Shown: piece by piece, positions 52,401 to 62,653 of the stretch
How the letters are laid out: each line of letters begins with the position of its first letter
Numbering within the stretch: position 1 is the first letter of the stretch
NCBI RefSeq assembly: GCF_905220415.1
Contig: NC_059563.1
Span: 754,001-818,000 of the forward strand
DNA: 64,000 bases
Direction of reading: 5' to 3'
Source of the DNA: Colias croceus
Lineage: Eukaryota; Arthropoda; Insecta; Lepidoptera; Pieridae
Translations under genes and position numbers: made by a program
The notes under the pieces: model-generated
Database searches by the model: none
What the model saw: the letters and a program-made list of their open reading frames with translations, nothing else
Told to the model about the DNA's origin: nothing

Positions 52401-53560
52401 GTAATTAATTCACAAGTTCGACGCTAATTCAAAGCAGTTCAATGGAAATTATTCGATTATGTAAATCTAAATATATTTAGAATAGTGGCGTAGAAACGCG
52501 GTGAAACGGGTAGAAATGTTAAAAGAATTACTTTATTATAAATTGTTGCACTAAATTTTTTGTATAGTTGTCATAGTTTTCTATTTATAATACTTCAATT
52601 ATCTTGCAACGGTAATAATCATTAACAGTCACATAAATAGGTTACCGATAATAATTATGCATTTCTTGATAAAGGTACAAGAAAATTATTATTAAGCAGA
52701 AGAATATATTTTTCTATACACCCCTCGATTTTTGTGGATAAACTTTTGTTATTCAGACATTATTTGTTATAACTAAGGTTATAACATGAATTAAAAATTA
52801 TATGCCAAAGCCAGGTTTACAATTAGTTTTACTTTGTCGTATTATTTATCTCTATTATATTTTCTTTAACTTAGTTTTCTGTGTTCGTAGCTTAGGTTCG
52901 TAGTAATATATTTTAAGTAGGTATATTTAGCACGTAAGTTAGCACGTGTACATTTATTATTTAAAATTTTTATGCAAAATAAATGTTGACAGTAATAATT
53001 GGTGATATTAATTATTCTAAAATTCGCGGTGCTATAGCACACTGTTTTGAGAGTGTCTATGTGCATATTGTAATAATTGTTATTGCCAAATGATTACAAA
53101 AGAGATAATATAAAATTAATAATTATTGTGTATTGTTTATGAAGCAGAAAGACCCTCAAATCATAGACAATACAGGAAGCAGAAATAATATTTAATTTTC
53201 ATCATGTTGGCAAGATATAAACACGGATCCTGCTTCCGCTTACAATTAAAAATTTAAAATATGGAAAACAAAATATTGTTACCTATGTTATATAGAATTA
53301 TGTTAAGTTAAGTAATGTATAAAATAAAAAAAGATTTAATCTGTTACAATAAAAAAACATTTTTAGAACTTTGTTATTTTTTATTAAAAAAGAAGTTAAC
53401 TTGATTAAAATGTAAAGAAAAAAAGACATTCTATTGACTTCAGTTTTGTCAACTGTCAAAAAAATAAAAAATTGCCGCTACGTTCTCAATAATTGAAATT
53501 TGATTTAAATGTTATAAGTATAATTAATTTGTAGTTACTAATAGACAATAATATAATTGC
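52401..53560. other. 3' flank of the ommochrome-binding-protein-like gene and 5' flank of the DUF229 gene
   Basis: AT-rich, no repeat recognised. A TATA box for the plus-strand DUF229 gene is not clear. Confidence 0.4.
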
Positions 53561-53566
53561 GTTGTG

Positions 53567-56500
53567 ATGGTCCGGGAAGACAAAGAAATGAAATGGATAT
53601 TATCATCAATAATTTGGAAAGTAAGTTAATATTTTCATTACCGCTAACCTGATAAAAATTACATAGGCTCTGATATGCTATTTATTACACAAGGACTGCT
53701 TTACCGATTTTATTAGGATACTTAATATCAAATAGAAGCTAAAATTATTAAACCTCCTATTATGCCACCACAGGAGGGAAAATAGGTACTCATACAACTC
53801 AAGATAGATTTTTTTTTATTAACGGTACCTAACCCATTATTTTTAAAAGAGAGAAAACTGCATTCAATAATTTCGAAAAATTTGCTTTATTGCTTGTCAC
53901 ACCCGAGAATTGTTAAATTGTTGAACTGTTAAAACTTAAAGTTACACCTATCGATGTTTAAAAGGTACAGCAAGTACAATGACGAAATTCCTAAGAACCT
54001 TAATATAATGATAAATCATACAGAAAATAAAAAAGAAAAGCATAAAAACTTGTCCTGTTAAGCTATACCTTTAAATTTAAATTAATGAGCTCTAAGAACG
54101 GCAGATTTTATACCTAGATTGCCAACACGACTTTCGATCTTCAAAAACGGCATACGAACACAGTACACACTACACACATACGATTTAGACGTAAAAGTGG
54201 CACGAGATGGCATGATTCAAAATATCGAAAGTGTGGCTAATTAGTAGGGTTGTATCTCCACCACAATAAGGGATCTTCCTTGACGAACGAACGCTTTGAC
54301 AAGTTGATTCCTGTTATTCATTCACTCACACTCCGCTGTTACCGCGGCTTAAGCAAACTCTCGACCATTTCACTTGAAAACACGCAGCCGAGCGGCCGCG
54401 TCGCCTAGCGTCGCTCCTTGCGCGTTGTTTGTGATCGTAAATGAACTTCCGATATGACTCCGCATAAATTTTGCGGAGGCGGAGGTTAAATTCTTTGCGG
54501 AAGTTCCGCAGTAACGGAGGCGGAGGCGGAGTTCCGTTACAAGTTACAACCCTACTAATTAGTTATTAGCCACATTTTGAAGAAGCTAATAAGTAATAAC
54601 CTACTTACCTATCTACACTTTAAAAAAAACATTGGTCGTTATCCAGTTTAAGCTTCTATCGCGGGCCTTGAGCGCGGGGACCGAATCCAGAAAATCCGTA
54701 ACGAAAAAACCTCACGCTCCCCACTCCTACGGGCACGGAGGCACAATACTTGCCTCTTGTCTTGTCCCAGTCATTTAACATACCTACCTGATACCTAGGT
54801 ACTTAGAATAGAACAAAGTTGCTCTTTCTGTCCCTATAATCTTTAAAACTACGCAATGATTTTGATGCAGTTTTTTTAAAAAGTGATCCAGGAGGAAGGT
54901 TTTAGTATATACCTAGGTAATTTAGTTATCAATTAGGTTATAGAAAAAGCGGATGTAGCTGCGGCCGGAAAGCTAGACCATACTAGGTATAAAATCCTAT
55001 GTCCTTTCTCGGCTATCAAAATATCTCTATACCAAATTTCATGCAAATTGGTTCAGTAGTTAAGGCGTGATTAAGTATCAGACAGACAGACAGAGTTACT
55101 TTCGCATTTATAATATTATATAATATAAATATTATATATTTTAGATTTATATATTATATATATTATAGATTTTATCCCGGAAATCCCACGGGAACGGGAA
55201 CTATGCGGGTTTTTCTTTGACTGCGCGGGCGATGCCGCGGGTGGAAAGCTAGTGAACAATAAATCAAAGAGAATTTCCAAATATTTACAAAATTCTATAG
55301 TTTTCGCGTAGGCAGGTACGAATTTACTTCCGACACGTATGCTCGGCAGTCGGCACCCACCGTTGTTTTTATTTAGTTTTCACAGTAGGCTTTATCCATT
55401 AGAACCCGTGTTTTGCGAGTGAAACCGGGAAGCACAGCTAGTCGAAAATAATTTTAAGCCATTTCATATTTCAACTTTTATTTTCAGCTAAGCCACAACA
55501 TAAAAAGGTTACAGAATAGATCAAGGAAAATACAAATGCTTACATTCGTATTTGTCTGCACTTTTATATGCACTGGTCTTTATTTATTAATGTACAAGGA
55601 GCTTAACGAGGATATGTTAAACACTAATCCGTAAGTACTAAGTACCTATGTTTATACTAATACGTATTTATCTGTGCTAATACCTTGCTAGGTAGTTGCT
55701 AATACCACAGACTAATAATAATCTAATACTAACGGTCCGCCCCGGCTTCGCCCGTGGTACAAATGTAGTGGGATCACGAAAGAATATTTAATTCGGTCCG
55801 TTTGTTCCTGAGATTAACGCGTTCAAATAAATCAAACTTTGAAGTTAATAAAATTATTTGCAGTTCAACATTAAATTTGTCTTAAATGGAATATTTTTGA
55901 TCAAAAAATATTTGCAATGCCTACAAATAAACGTCCCACACGCGTTCCACTGCACGTATCGCGATTACATAATATAATTACATACCTACGACAAATCTTA
56001 TAACACAAGAAGGATAAAATTATATTATTTTGTATGTACATGCTTTATTATTTAATAATTAATTAAAAACTTTTAGGGAACTATCGATATTAGGTAAGTA
56101 CATCGCGATGCGTGCAATATCTAAAAACGTACGGGAAGACGAACACAAAGTCCTTTTTTCGTAGTATTTTCCTTTTTCATTAAATTATTTCATAGGTTAA
56201 TAAATTGTCATAATTATGCTTGTCAAAGGCCAATTCTTTAAAAACTTTTTTTTTTCGTTTCTTGTCGAAAAAGCTTTTTTCCGTTTTAACTATAGACAGT
56301 TCTACAATATCGATATGCTGTTAGATTTTGAATTATTATAATAATGTACAAAAGAATTACGTACTTGCACAAGTTTTTAATAATTGCTTATTATGTAAGA
56401 TAAATATAAGTAAATAAGTTTGTATTCATAATATTATAGCAGGTATATGTTCGAACATAATATTAATAGGTCAATTGATTATTAATTTCGACCCAACATT

Positions 56501-59500
56501 CATAGCCCGGATAGCTCAGTCGGTAGAGCATTGGACTTTTAATCCAAGGGTCCAGGGTTCAAGTCCCTGTTCGGGCGGTTTTTTAATGCATTTTTTTTTA
56601 TCAAATAATGTTTTTTACCTACCATGTTATTACTTAGTATTAGTTTCACTAAACTATGTGATGATTTTTTTAACATATTTCAAAACGTATAGGGCGCCGC
56701 ATAGGTATTAGCAGCCGCCCTAGCGTCGCGCGTGTTACATAATATTTGGCCTATAGAATTTAGGGTTCACATACAATTCCAACAGTGAAAGAATCGATCC
56801 AATTGGTCGATTTCCGACTTAACTGGCTTTTCTGATATATGCACAAACAAACAAACTCTTCAGCTTTATATCATAACCTAACTACCTATACATAGACATA
56901 TTTTTTGTTATAGAATTCACACAAACACACATGTATCATCACCAAATGTGGGTTGTATTTTCCCAAACATCGATCCTTTTTCACCAATCGCCATGAAATA
57001 TAACAGAGATATGCCGAAAGTTACGTGCAAAGGGAAGGATTGGGTTGAGTGCAATGTATGCCAATATTATTAATTTAAGCATCACTATCATTATCATCGA
57101 CATAGCCATCGTAATCGTCACCACTTCATCACCACATCATTTACATGTTCAATATCTTCAACGTCATTTACATGTTCAATATCGTCACCATCTTCAATAA
57201 CATTTACATGTTCAATATCGTCACTATCTTCAATAACATTTACATGTTCAATATCGTCACCATCTTCAATAACATTTACATGTTCAATATCGTCACCATC
57301 TTCAACGTCATTTACATGTTCAATATCGTCACCATCTTCAATATCATTTACATGTTCAATATCGTCACCACCTTCAACGTCATTTACATGTTCAATATCG
57401 TCACCACCTTCAACGTCATTTAGATGTTCAATGTCGTCACCATCTTCATTATCATTTAAACGTTCAATATCGTCACCATCTTCAACGTCATTTACATGTT
57501 CAATATCGTCACCATAAAAGGGAGAGTGTATAAATTTTTTGTTGGTTATTTTTTTATATGTTACACGCGTTAAAATTCGTAATCATTAGATTATGAATTT
57601 TTGCATAAGTACACTGATAAAAATATCTGTTATACATTTTTAAAGAATAGAAAAAAAAACCGATCACGAGGCGGGATTCGAAACCGCGTCTTTCGCCAAA
57701 TCGAAATTCAATACCATACCGCCATACCGCCTCGTGTTCGAATTTTTTCTTCTCTTTAAAAAGATATATAATTATAAAACATTTGAATGCTATAAAACAA
57801 AAAAATATCAAATGATGTCTGTATGTGTGTATTTTTACTTATATTTTTCCATACAGATGTCGGAATGTTATGTTAAAAAGGAGATTTTAGATACTAAACA
57901 AGACATCACCTGTATATACAAAGATATTATATACGTCGATGATGATAATTATAAAATCGGTGATGGAATTAAGTTGACTGGTGATGAAAAGTATATACTT
58001 AATCAGAGTGATTACTTTAAGGTGTCGTGTTTTGGGTACGATAAGAAAGGGTAAGTGAATAAGTATGTTTTTACTAAAAATTTTGGATTGGTGTTATATT
58101 ATATTTAGCCCCAATGGGCACTAATAAATGTGATGTTTATCGTTAAAATGTCTAACAACAATAAAATAAAATACAATTAAAATATTTTTTTTTTGTCGTC
58201 ACTTGAAACAAATACTTACATTCTGTTAAAAGTTTTTTTTTATGTTTGACCTAAATGTTAAAAATATTTTTTTTTTGTTTATTTGTCTATTCGTATTTAT
58301 ATTAAAAAGTTCAGATTACTTATTAGTGATATTCATCCATAGCCCGGATAGCTCAGTCGGTAGAGCATTGGACTTTTAATCCAAGGGTCCAGGGTTCAAG
58401 TCCCTGTTCGGGCGGCCTTTTTTTGAAATGACAAAATAATGCTGCATCATATTAAAGTTTCTTTCAAAATTAATAAGTATTTAACGAATATAAAATAATA
58501 TTGGAGGAATTAACATAATAGTACGTTAGCCTTTATTTTACTCAAAATTTCAGTAACAAAATGATTAGCTGCTAAAATAGTTAGTTGTTGTTGTTGTTGT
58601 TGCTGCTAGTTTCTCTAAAAATATCACTTAATATATAAACTACATTATCAATTATGTGATAATTATTTTGGACACTTAACTTTTCTACCATTATTAGCCA
58701 TTTTTTTAACACTTTTTACAATGTTTCTCTACCAGCAATTTTTTTTTCAGATCATTTTCAGACTTAACTTATAAACTTATATTTACCAAGGTACCTTACG
58801 GCTCACAATACCAAAATGAGTAAAAAAATTTTTTTTTTCTGATTTTTTGTGCCCTTCGTTCCAGATTCGGCCTCCTATCTCACAGATGGCAAGGCTACGT
58901 CTCCGGCGTGCGTGAAATAAAACGCCGCGTTTCCGCCTCGCGTGTAAACAGCCTAAACGTGCTCATACTCGGCTTCGATTCCACGTCGCATAACGGCTTT
59001 ATAAGGAAGATGCCTAAGAGTTATAGCGTTTTGGTGAACGAACTGGGTGGCGTGGTTTTGAATGGGTATGAAAAATAATAAGTAAAAAAAATTTCAATTT
59101 TTGGAAAGATAATCAGCTTATACTTATAATTTAGCATTATTTGTGTTATTCTATGGCTATTTCAATGTAATATTTAGTTGCTATAGTAGAGCCATTTTAA
59201 TAGGCAACATTTGACAGTTCAACAAAATTCAACAACGTAACCTAGTAACGACGACATAGAATAATATAATATTTCGTTTTGTTAGAACTGCACATTTGCT
59301 TAACTTTTTTCAATTACAATTACATATTTATAATAATAATGACCGATACAAGTAATTTTAAGATTTCATTTTACTGATAAACCATCCTAAACATAATAAA
59401 CAATTTCTGAATTGAAGAACTGACGTCGCTACAATTTTGTGTCAATAAACCTTTTTTCTTTTTAAATACCAGAGACGTTACTCTAAAAATCGAAATCTGA

Positions 59501-61757
59501 CATCTAGAATCGAATGCATTGATTACTTGTGAATAAAAATCATCATAAATTAATAAATTCGATTGACAAATGTTTCAAATCCGTATCGATTAATACAATT
59601 CAATCGATGTTTTTAAGCAGGTTACCTCTCTTCGAAAATAAAATTGACAGACGTCAAATGTTGCCTATTAAATTGGCTTGACTATACTTACTTATTTGAC
59701 TAGTACAAATTTTGTAATTTGTACTTTTTGGAATCATAAGTAGATTGCTTAATAAAGTTTATGTTAATTTATTATTAAAACCGTCTTTCTATACTATTCG
59801 AATATTGTGTTTTTTCCTTCTATGTTGTTCTATTTGATGTACAATAAATAAATTATTTATTAATATTACATCTATTGTAAAAAAAAATCGTCAAAATTAT
59901 TTTGATTTCTTATATTTTAGATATAACATACTAGGCGATGGTACACCGGACGCTCTATTTCCCATTTTAACGGGGAAACACGAGTGGCAGCACACTAGCG
60001 CGAGGCGGGTACATACAGACGCAAAGATAGACCCCGATTTGTTTATATTTAAAACTGCTATGGATGATGGGTAAGGGATATATTGTGAAAAAATGACAAA
60101 AAATTGAAAAAAAAAAATGTTTTTGGGTGTGTTTTTTTAATCAGAAATAAGATAAGGGAGGAAGGATGAACGTTGACGGGTTTTTTTAATATATTTTTAT
60201 ATCACTCTAATACATATTATAAATACGAAAGTTTTAAATTATCGATGGATGTATTATACATATAGATGTGTGTTACTATTTCACGTAAAAACTATTAGAC
60301 GGATTATGATTAAACTTTACAGGAATAACACATAAGTAATAAAAACTTGATTTTGCACGCGGGTTTGTCTTCGTGTGAAACCTTTTGCACCATAATTTGT
60401 TACAAAAAAAAATGTATTTTTTTTTCAGCTACCAAACGGCATACTACGAAGACATGCCATGGATTGGTTCATTCCAATACAGATACAATGGTTTCTCCAA
60501 ATGTCCCGCGGATCACTATTTACGATCTTTTCTCATGGAGGAAGCCAAATCTGGGATAAAATGGTGGATGGGGACCAAAAAGAGATACTGTATTGGAGAA
60601 AAACCGCAGTATAAAGTGTTATTTGACTTGACTAAACAGGTATTTTTTTGTAGTGAAACTTTTTTAGGCGCGTTGAGAGTAAAATTTCCAGGTCGCGTCA
60701 TGGCAATGCCGTCACGTCATGGAGTAAGGTGATTTTGGTATCTTTGAATCTTGCCAGAAAGTTTCACTTCTGTCACGTGTGCTCGGCAGACACGCTCTTT
60801 TTTTGGGATTGTTACATCGGATTTTTTTAACTGGGTGAACCGATTTTGATTATTCTTTATTATTTGAAAACTGGTGCATTTCGATAAGTTCCAATAACAT
60901 TTATTCTAGACATACTTTGGTATTTTTTGTTAAAAATATTGCTTTTTGAGTATGAAAGATTTTTTATTTGTTTCTTACTAAAAAAAAGTGTCCAAAATTT
61001 TAAAATGCAATTACGTAGGTACTCCTAAATATTTATAATTGTTTTTCAGTTCACAACAATAAAATCGAAAAAATTCTGTTTCACGTTCATAGCGGATATA
61101 AGCCATGATGAATTTAATCTAATTTCTACAGCTGACGACGATTTAGTTGATTTTATGAGATATTTGAAAAATTCCGACATTTTGAATAACACTCTGTTCA
61201 TTTTGATGGGCGATCATGGACCAAGGTTATTATTATTTAAAGACTAGCTGTGTCATGCGGTTTTACCCGCATTGCTCCGCTCCTGTTGGTCTTAGCGTGA
61301 TGATATATAGCCTATAGCTTTCCTCGACAAATGGGCTATCTAACACCGAAACAATCTTTCAAATCGGAACAGTAGTTCCTGAGATGCGCGTTCAAACAAA
61401 CAAACAAACTCTTTTTAATATTAGTATTGATATTAAATAGATTGAATTTAACATTAACTAAATAATTTTATTTATTTAAATAGATTTTCCCCCATGCGTC
61501 GAAACACGTATCAAGGCAAAATGGAGGAACGTTTGGCTTTCATGTCAATAACTTTACCGGAAATAATAAAATTACAAGAACCCGATATATTAGAAAATCT
61601 AAAACTAAATAGTAAAGTACTAACTACTCCGTTTGATATTCATTCTACTATTTTGGACGCTATGGGCCTTAAGTTGTTTGCAAGTGACTATATAGTGCCT
61701 GGTAGTAAAATGTTGAGGGGATTGAGTTTATTGCAACCGGTTAGTTATTTCAAATAA
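53567..61757 (+). CDS. DUF229-family paralogue, C-terminally shortened or continuing outside the window
   Basis: Nine coding exons: 53567-53620 (ATG), 55488-55630, 56914-57055, 57857-58050, 58865-59065, 59921-60070, 60429-60639, 61050-61225 and 61484-61757 (TAA). All phases agree; 514 aa as read. A basic N-terminus is followed by a membrane anchor at residues 35-53 (MLTFVFVCTFICTGLYLLM). Motifs: LGFDSTSHNGFIRKMPKS (Asp216), ADISHDE (Asp381, His384), GDHGPR (Asp420, His421), TTPFDIHSTILD (His477). Exon lengths 194, 201, 150, 211 and 176 match 194, 198, 153, 211 and 176 in the minus-strand paralogue. The final exon runs through a possible donor (CCG then GTTAGT at 61740), where the paralogue has CCG then GTGAGT, and stops six codons later. 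AATAAA with a GT-rich flank at 62337 suggests a real 3' end, but a continuation beyond the window cannot be excluded. The donor of exon 8 is a weak GTTATT. Introns hold two tRNA-Lys genes, a minisatellite, MITEs and a Helitron. Confidence 0.85.
54130..54232. mobile_element. Small MITE with ACTTTCGAT ends
   Basis: ACTTTCGATCTTCAAAAACG and TTCAAAATATCGAAAGT pair at the ends; internal GATTTAGACGTAAAAGTGG matches the outer sequence around the 21.38-kb foldback. Confidence 0.55.
54245..54554. mobile_element. hAT-type MITE with 8-bp target-site duplication
   Basis: TIRs TAGGGTTGTA and TACAACCCTA. CTAATTAG is duplicated exactly at 54237-54244 and 54555-54562. 310 bp, GC-richer than its surroundings, with (GGAGGC)n-like runs near 54475-54535. 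In intron 1 of the plus-strand DUF229 gene. Confidence 0.85.
54805..54976 (+). mobile_element. Decayed Helitron H3
   Basis: AGAACAAAGTTGCTC..CTTTAAAACTACGCAATG to GTAGCTGCGGCCGGAAAG and CTAG. Confidence 0.7.
54985..55252. mobile_element. Rearranged Helitron H1: inverted 5' part plus direct 3' part
   Basis: Reversed GAAATTTGGTATAGAG..AAATGCGAAAGTAAC (about 54990-55115), a (TA)-rich joint, then TTTTATCCCGGAAATCCCAC..CTAG in direct orientation. Confidence 0.7.
55735..55850 (-). mobile_element. Decayed Helitron fragment
   Basis: CTAACGGTCCGCCCCGGCTT (CTAG mutated), joined to an H2-like body (GTTCCTGAGATTAACGCG). Confidence 0.65.
56505..56577 (+). tRNA. tRNA-Lys (anticodon UUU)
   Basis: 73-nt cloverleaf: acceptor GCCCGGA pairs with TTCGGGC (one G-U), D arm GCTC/GAGC, anticodon stem TTGGA/TCCAA with loop CTTTTAA, T arm CAGGG/CCCTG with loop TTCAAGT, discriminator G. 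A-box (TAGCTCAGTCGG) and B-box (GGTTCAAGTCC) are intact. A run of six T directly downstream is a Pol III terminator. It sits in intron 2 of the plus-strand DUF229 gene, in the same orientation. Looks functional; CCA is not encoded, as expected in a eukaryote. Confidence 0.96.
57139..57514. repeat. 36-bp minisatellite, about 10.5 units
   Basis: Units begin TTTACATGTTCAATATCGTC every 36 bases from 57167 to 57491; a first unit of 27-28 bases starts at 57139. Variation is concentrated at ATAACA/CGTCA and CACC/CACT. The unit is a multiple of three and open on both strands: a 12-residue hydrophobic repeat forward and an acidic one (VIEDGDDIEHVN) in reverse. Lies in intron 3 of the DUF229 gene. Confidence 0.9.
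57640..57745 (-). repeat. tRNA-derived SINE remnant
   Basis: On the minus strand, GACGCGGTTTCGAATCCCGC, GATCGGTTTTTTTTTCTATT and TTTAAAAATG, the same B-box and tail order as at 30.61 kb. Confidence 0.5.
58342..58414 (+). tRNA. tRNA-Lys (anticodon UUU), second identical copy
   Basis: Identical over all 73 nt to the copy 1.8 kb upstream, with the same stems, A and B boxes and a T-run terminator (seven T). It lies in intron 4 of the same DUF229 gene, same strand. The flanks differ, apart from a short ATTCAT..CATAG-like leader, so the copies are either an old duplication kept identical by selection or gene conversion, or independent insertions. Confidence 0.96.
58583..58606 (+). repeat. (GTT)n microsatellite
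   Basis: Six GTT/GTTGCT-type repeats, AGTTGTTGTTGTTGTTG then CTGCT. Confidence 0.7.
59183..59686. mobile_element. MITE with about 45-bp TIRs, TA-flanked
   Basis: TAGTAGAGCCATTTTAATAG..CAACATTTGACAG pairs with GACGTCAAATGTTGCCTATT..AATTGGCTTGACTA. Flanked by TA. About 504 bp, in intron 5 of the DUF229 gene. Confidence 0.72.
60206..60385 (+). mobile_element. Decayed Helitron H1
   Basis: TCTAATACATATTATAAATA, ACGAAAGTTTT, GTGTTACTATTTCACG; no clear 3' end. Ends close to exon 60429-60639. Confidence 0.5.
60653..60803. repeat. TIR-type repeat R1 13 bases after a DUF229 exon
   Basis: GTGAAACTTTTTTAGGCGCG to ACACGCTCTTTTTTTG; starts 13 bases past the 5' splice site at 60640. Near-complete copy. 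Confidence 0.7.
61244..61430 (-). mobile_element. Helitron H2 in the last DUF229 intron
   Basis: CTAG at 61244-61247, GCGGTTTTACCCGC hairpin, 5' end ATATTAGTATTGA. It fills most of the intron between exons 8 and 9. Confidence 0.82.
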
Positions 61758-62650
61758 TCTATAGTAAAGTAGTAAGTAGTAGAGTAATTTTGAGTTATTA
61801 TTTACGTAGTTGTTTAGGTAAAAAGTTAGTTTGTTGTTGTAGTAAGTTTTCTAGAGAGATTTTTTGAAGTATCTAGTAGTTGTTAGTAGTCAGATTTTTG
61901 TTTACTAATTTACTTAAGTGACCTAGGTTAGGTAGTTTTGTAGTATTGTGAAATTAGTTAGTTCTCTGTACCTTTATTATTATTTTATTAGGTGTACAGT
62001 TCTTTGTACTTAGTATGTTTTATCAATTTATTTATAACGCACATAATATGCAACTGGATTCACAACCAAAAAGTGACCGAAGCAGAAAGCTCTGCTATGC
62101 ATGTATAAGGCAGATTTTTAAATGATTCAATATACTTTGAACATTACTGCCACGGAATAAGGTGTTAATTTCAATGAATGTTATATGTATTTTATAATTT
62201 TTGACGATCTTTTAAAAGAAAATTGTAAGGTCAATGTAGAATCTTGATGTTCTAAATCTAAGGTATCAAAGGCTAAATTGTACATTTGTTTCAAGTTTAT
62301 TTATGTAAATGTTATTTTTGTGTGCATTGTAAGTACAATAAAGTGTGTTTTATTTATTTATTTATTTATCATTGAAACTTATTGCATGTAGATTTAGTGA
62401 CTTAAGTTATTACTAGTATGAAATGTACCTGTAAGTTATTTTGTAATAAGGTCTGAAGCTATTTGCGACTTACTTTATTTATAGCGAAGTAAATTAGTTT
62501 TTATTTTGGAAAGACTTTGGTATATATCTGTGATTTATCTAAATAATTTAAATTAAACGTTGCAATTCTAAATTAAACTTCATAATTAACAATTAGACCT
62601 AGTGATGCTAAATTACACTTTTTTATCTTTATATTATATCTATATAATAT
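61758..62650. other. 3' flank of the plus-strand DUF229 gene
   Basis: Rich in GTAGT/TAGTA repeats near the stop, AATAAA at 62337 and a (TTTA)n run. I searched it for an exon like the paralogue's HWCSC exon and found none. Confidence 0.5.
62337..62342 (+). terminator. Poly(A) signal, possible 3' end of the plus-strand DUF229 gene
   Basis: AATAAA followed by a GTGTGTTTTATT-rich flank, 580 bases after the TAA at 61757. It would give a 3' UTR of about 600 nt. The T/A-rich (TTTA)n run that follows could instead be a retroelement tail. Confidence 0.4.
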
Positions 62651-62653
62651 TTA

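Noticed and set aside
57145..57423. Open frame of 92 codons with a 12-residue repeat
   Set aside because: It is the minisatellite read in one frame; the array is inside an intron and has no splice or start context.
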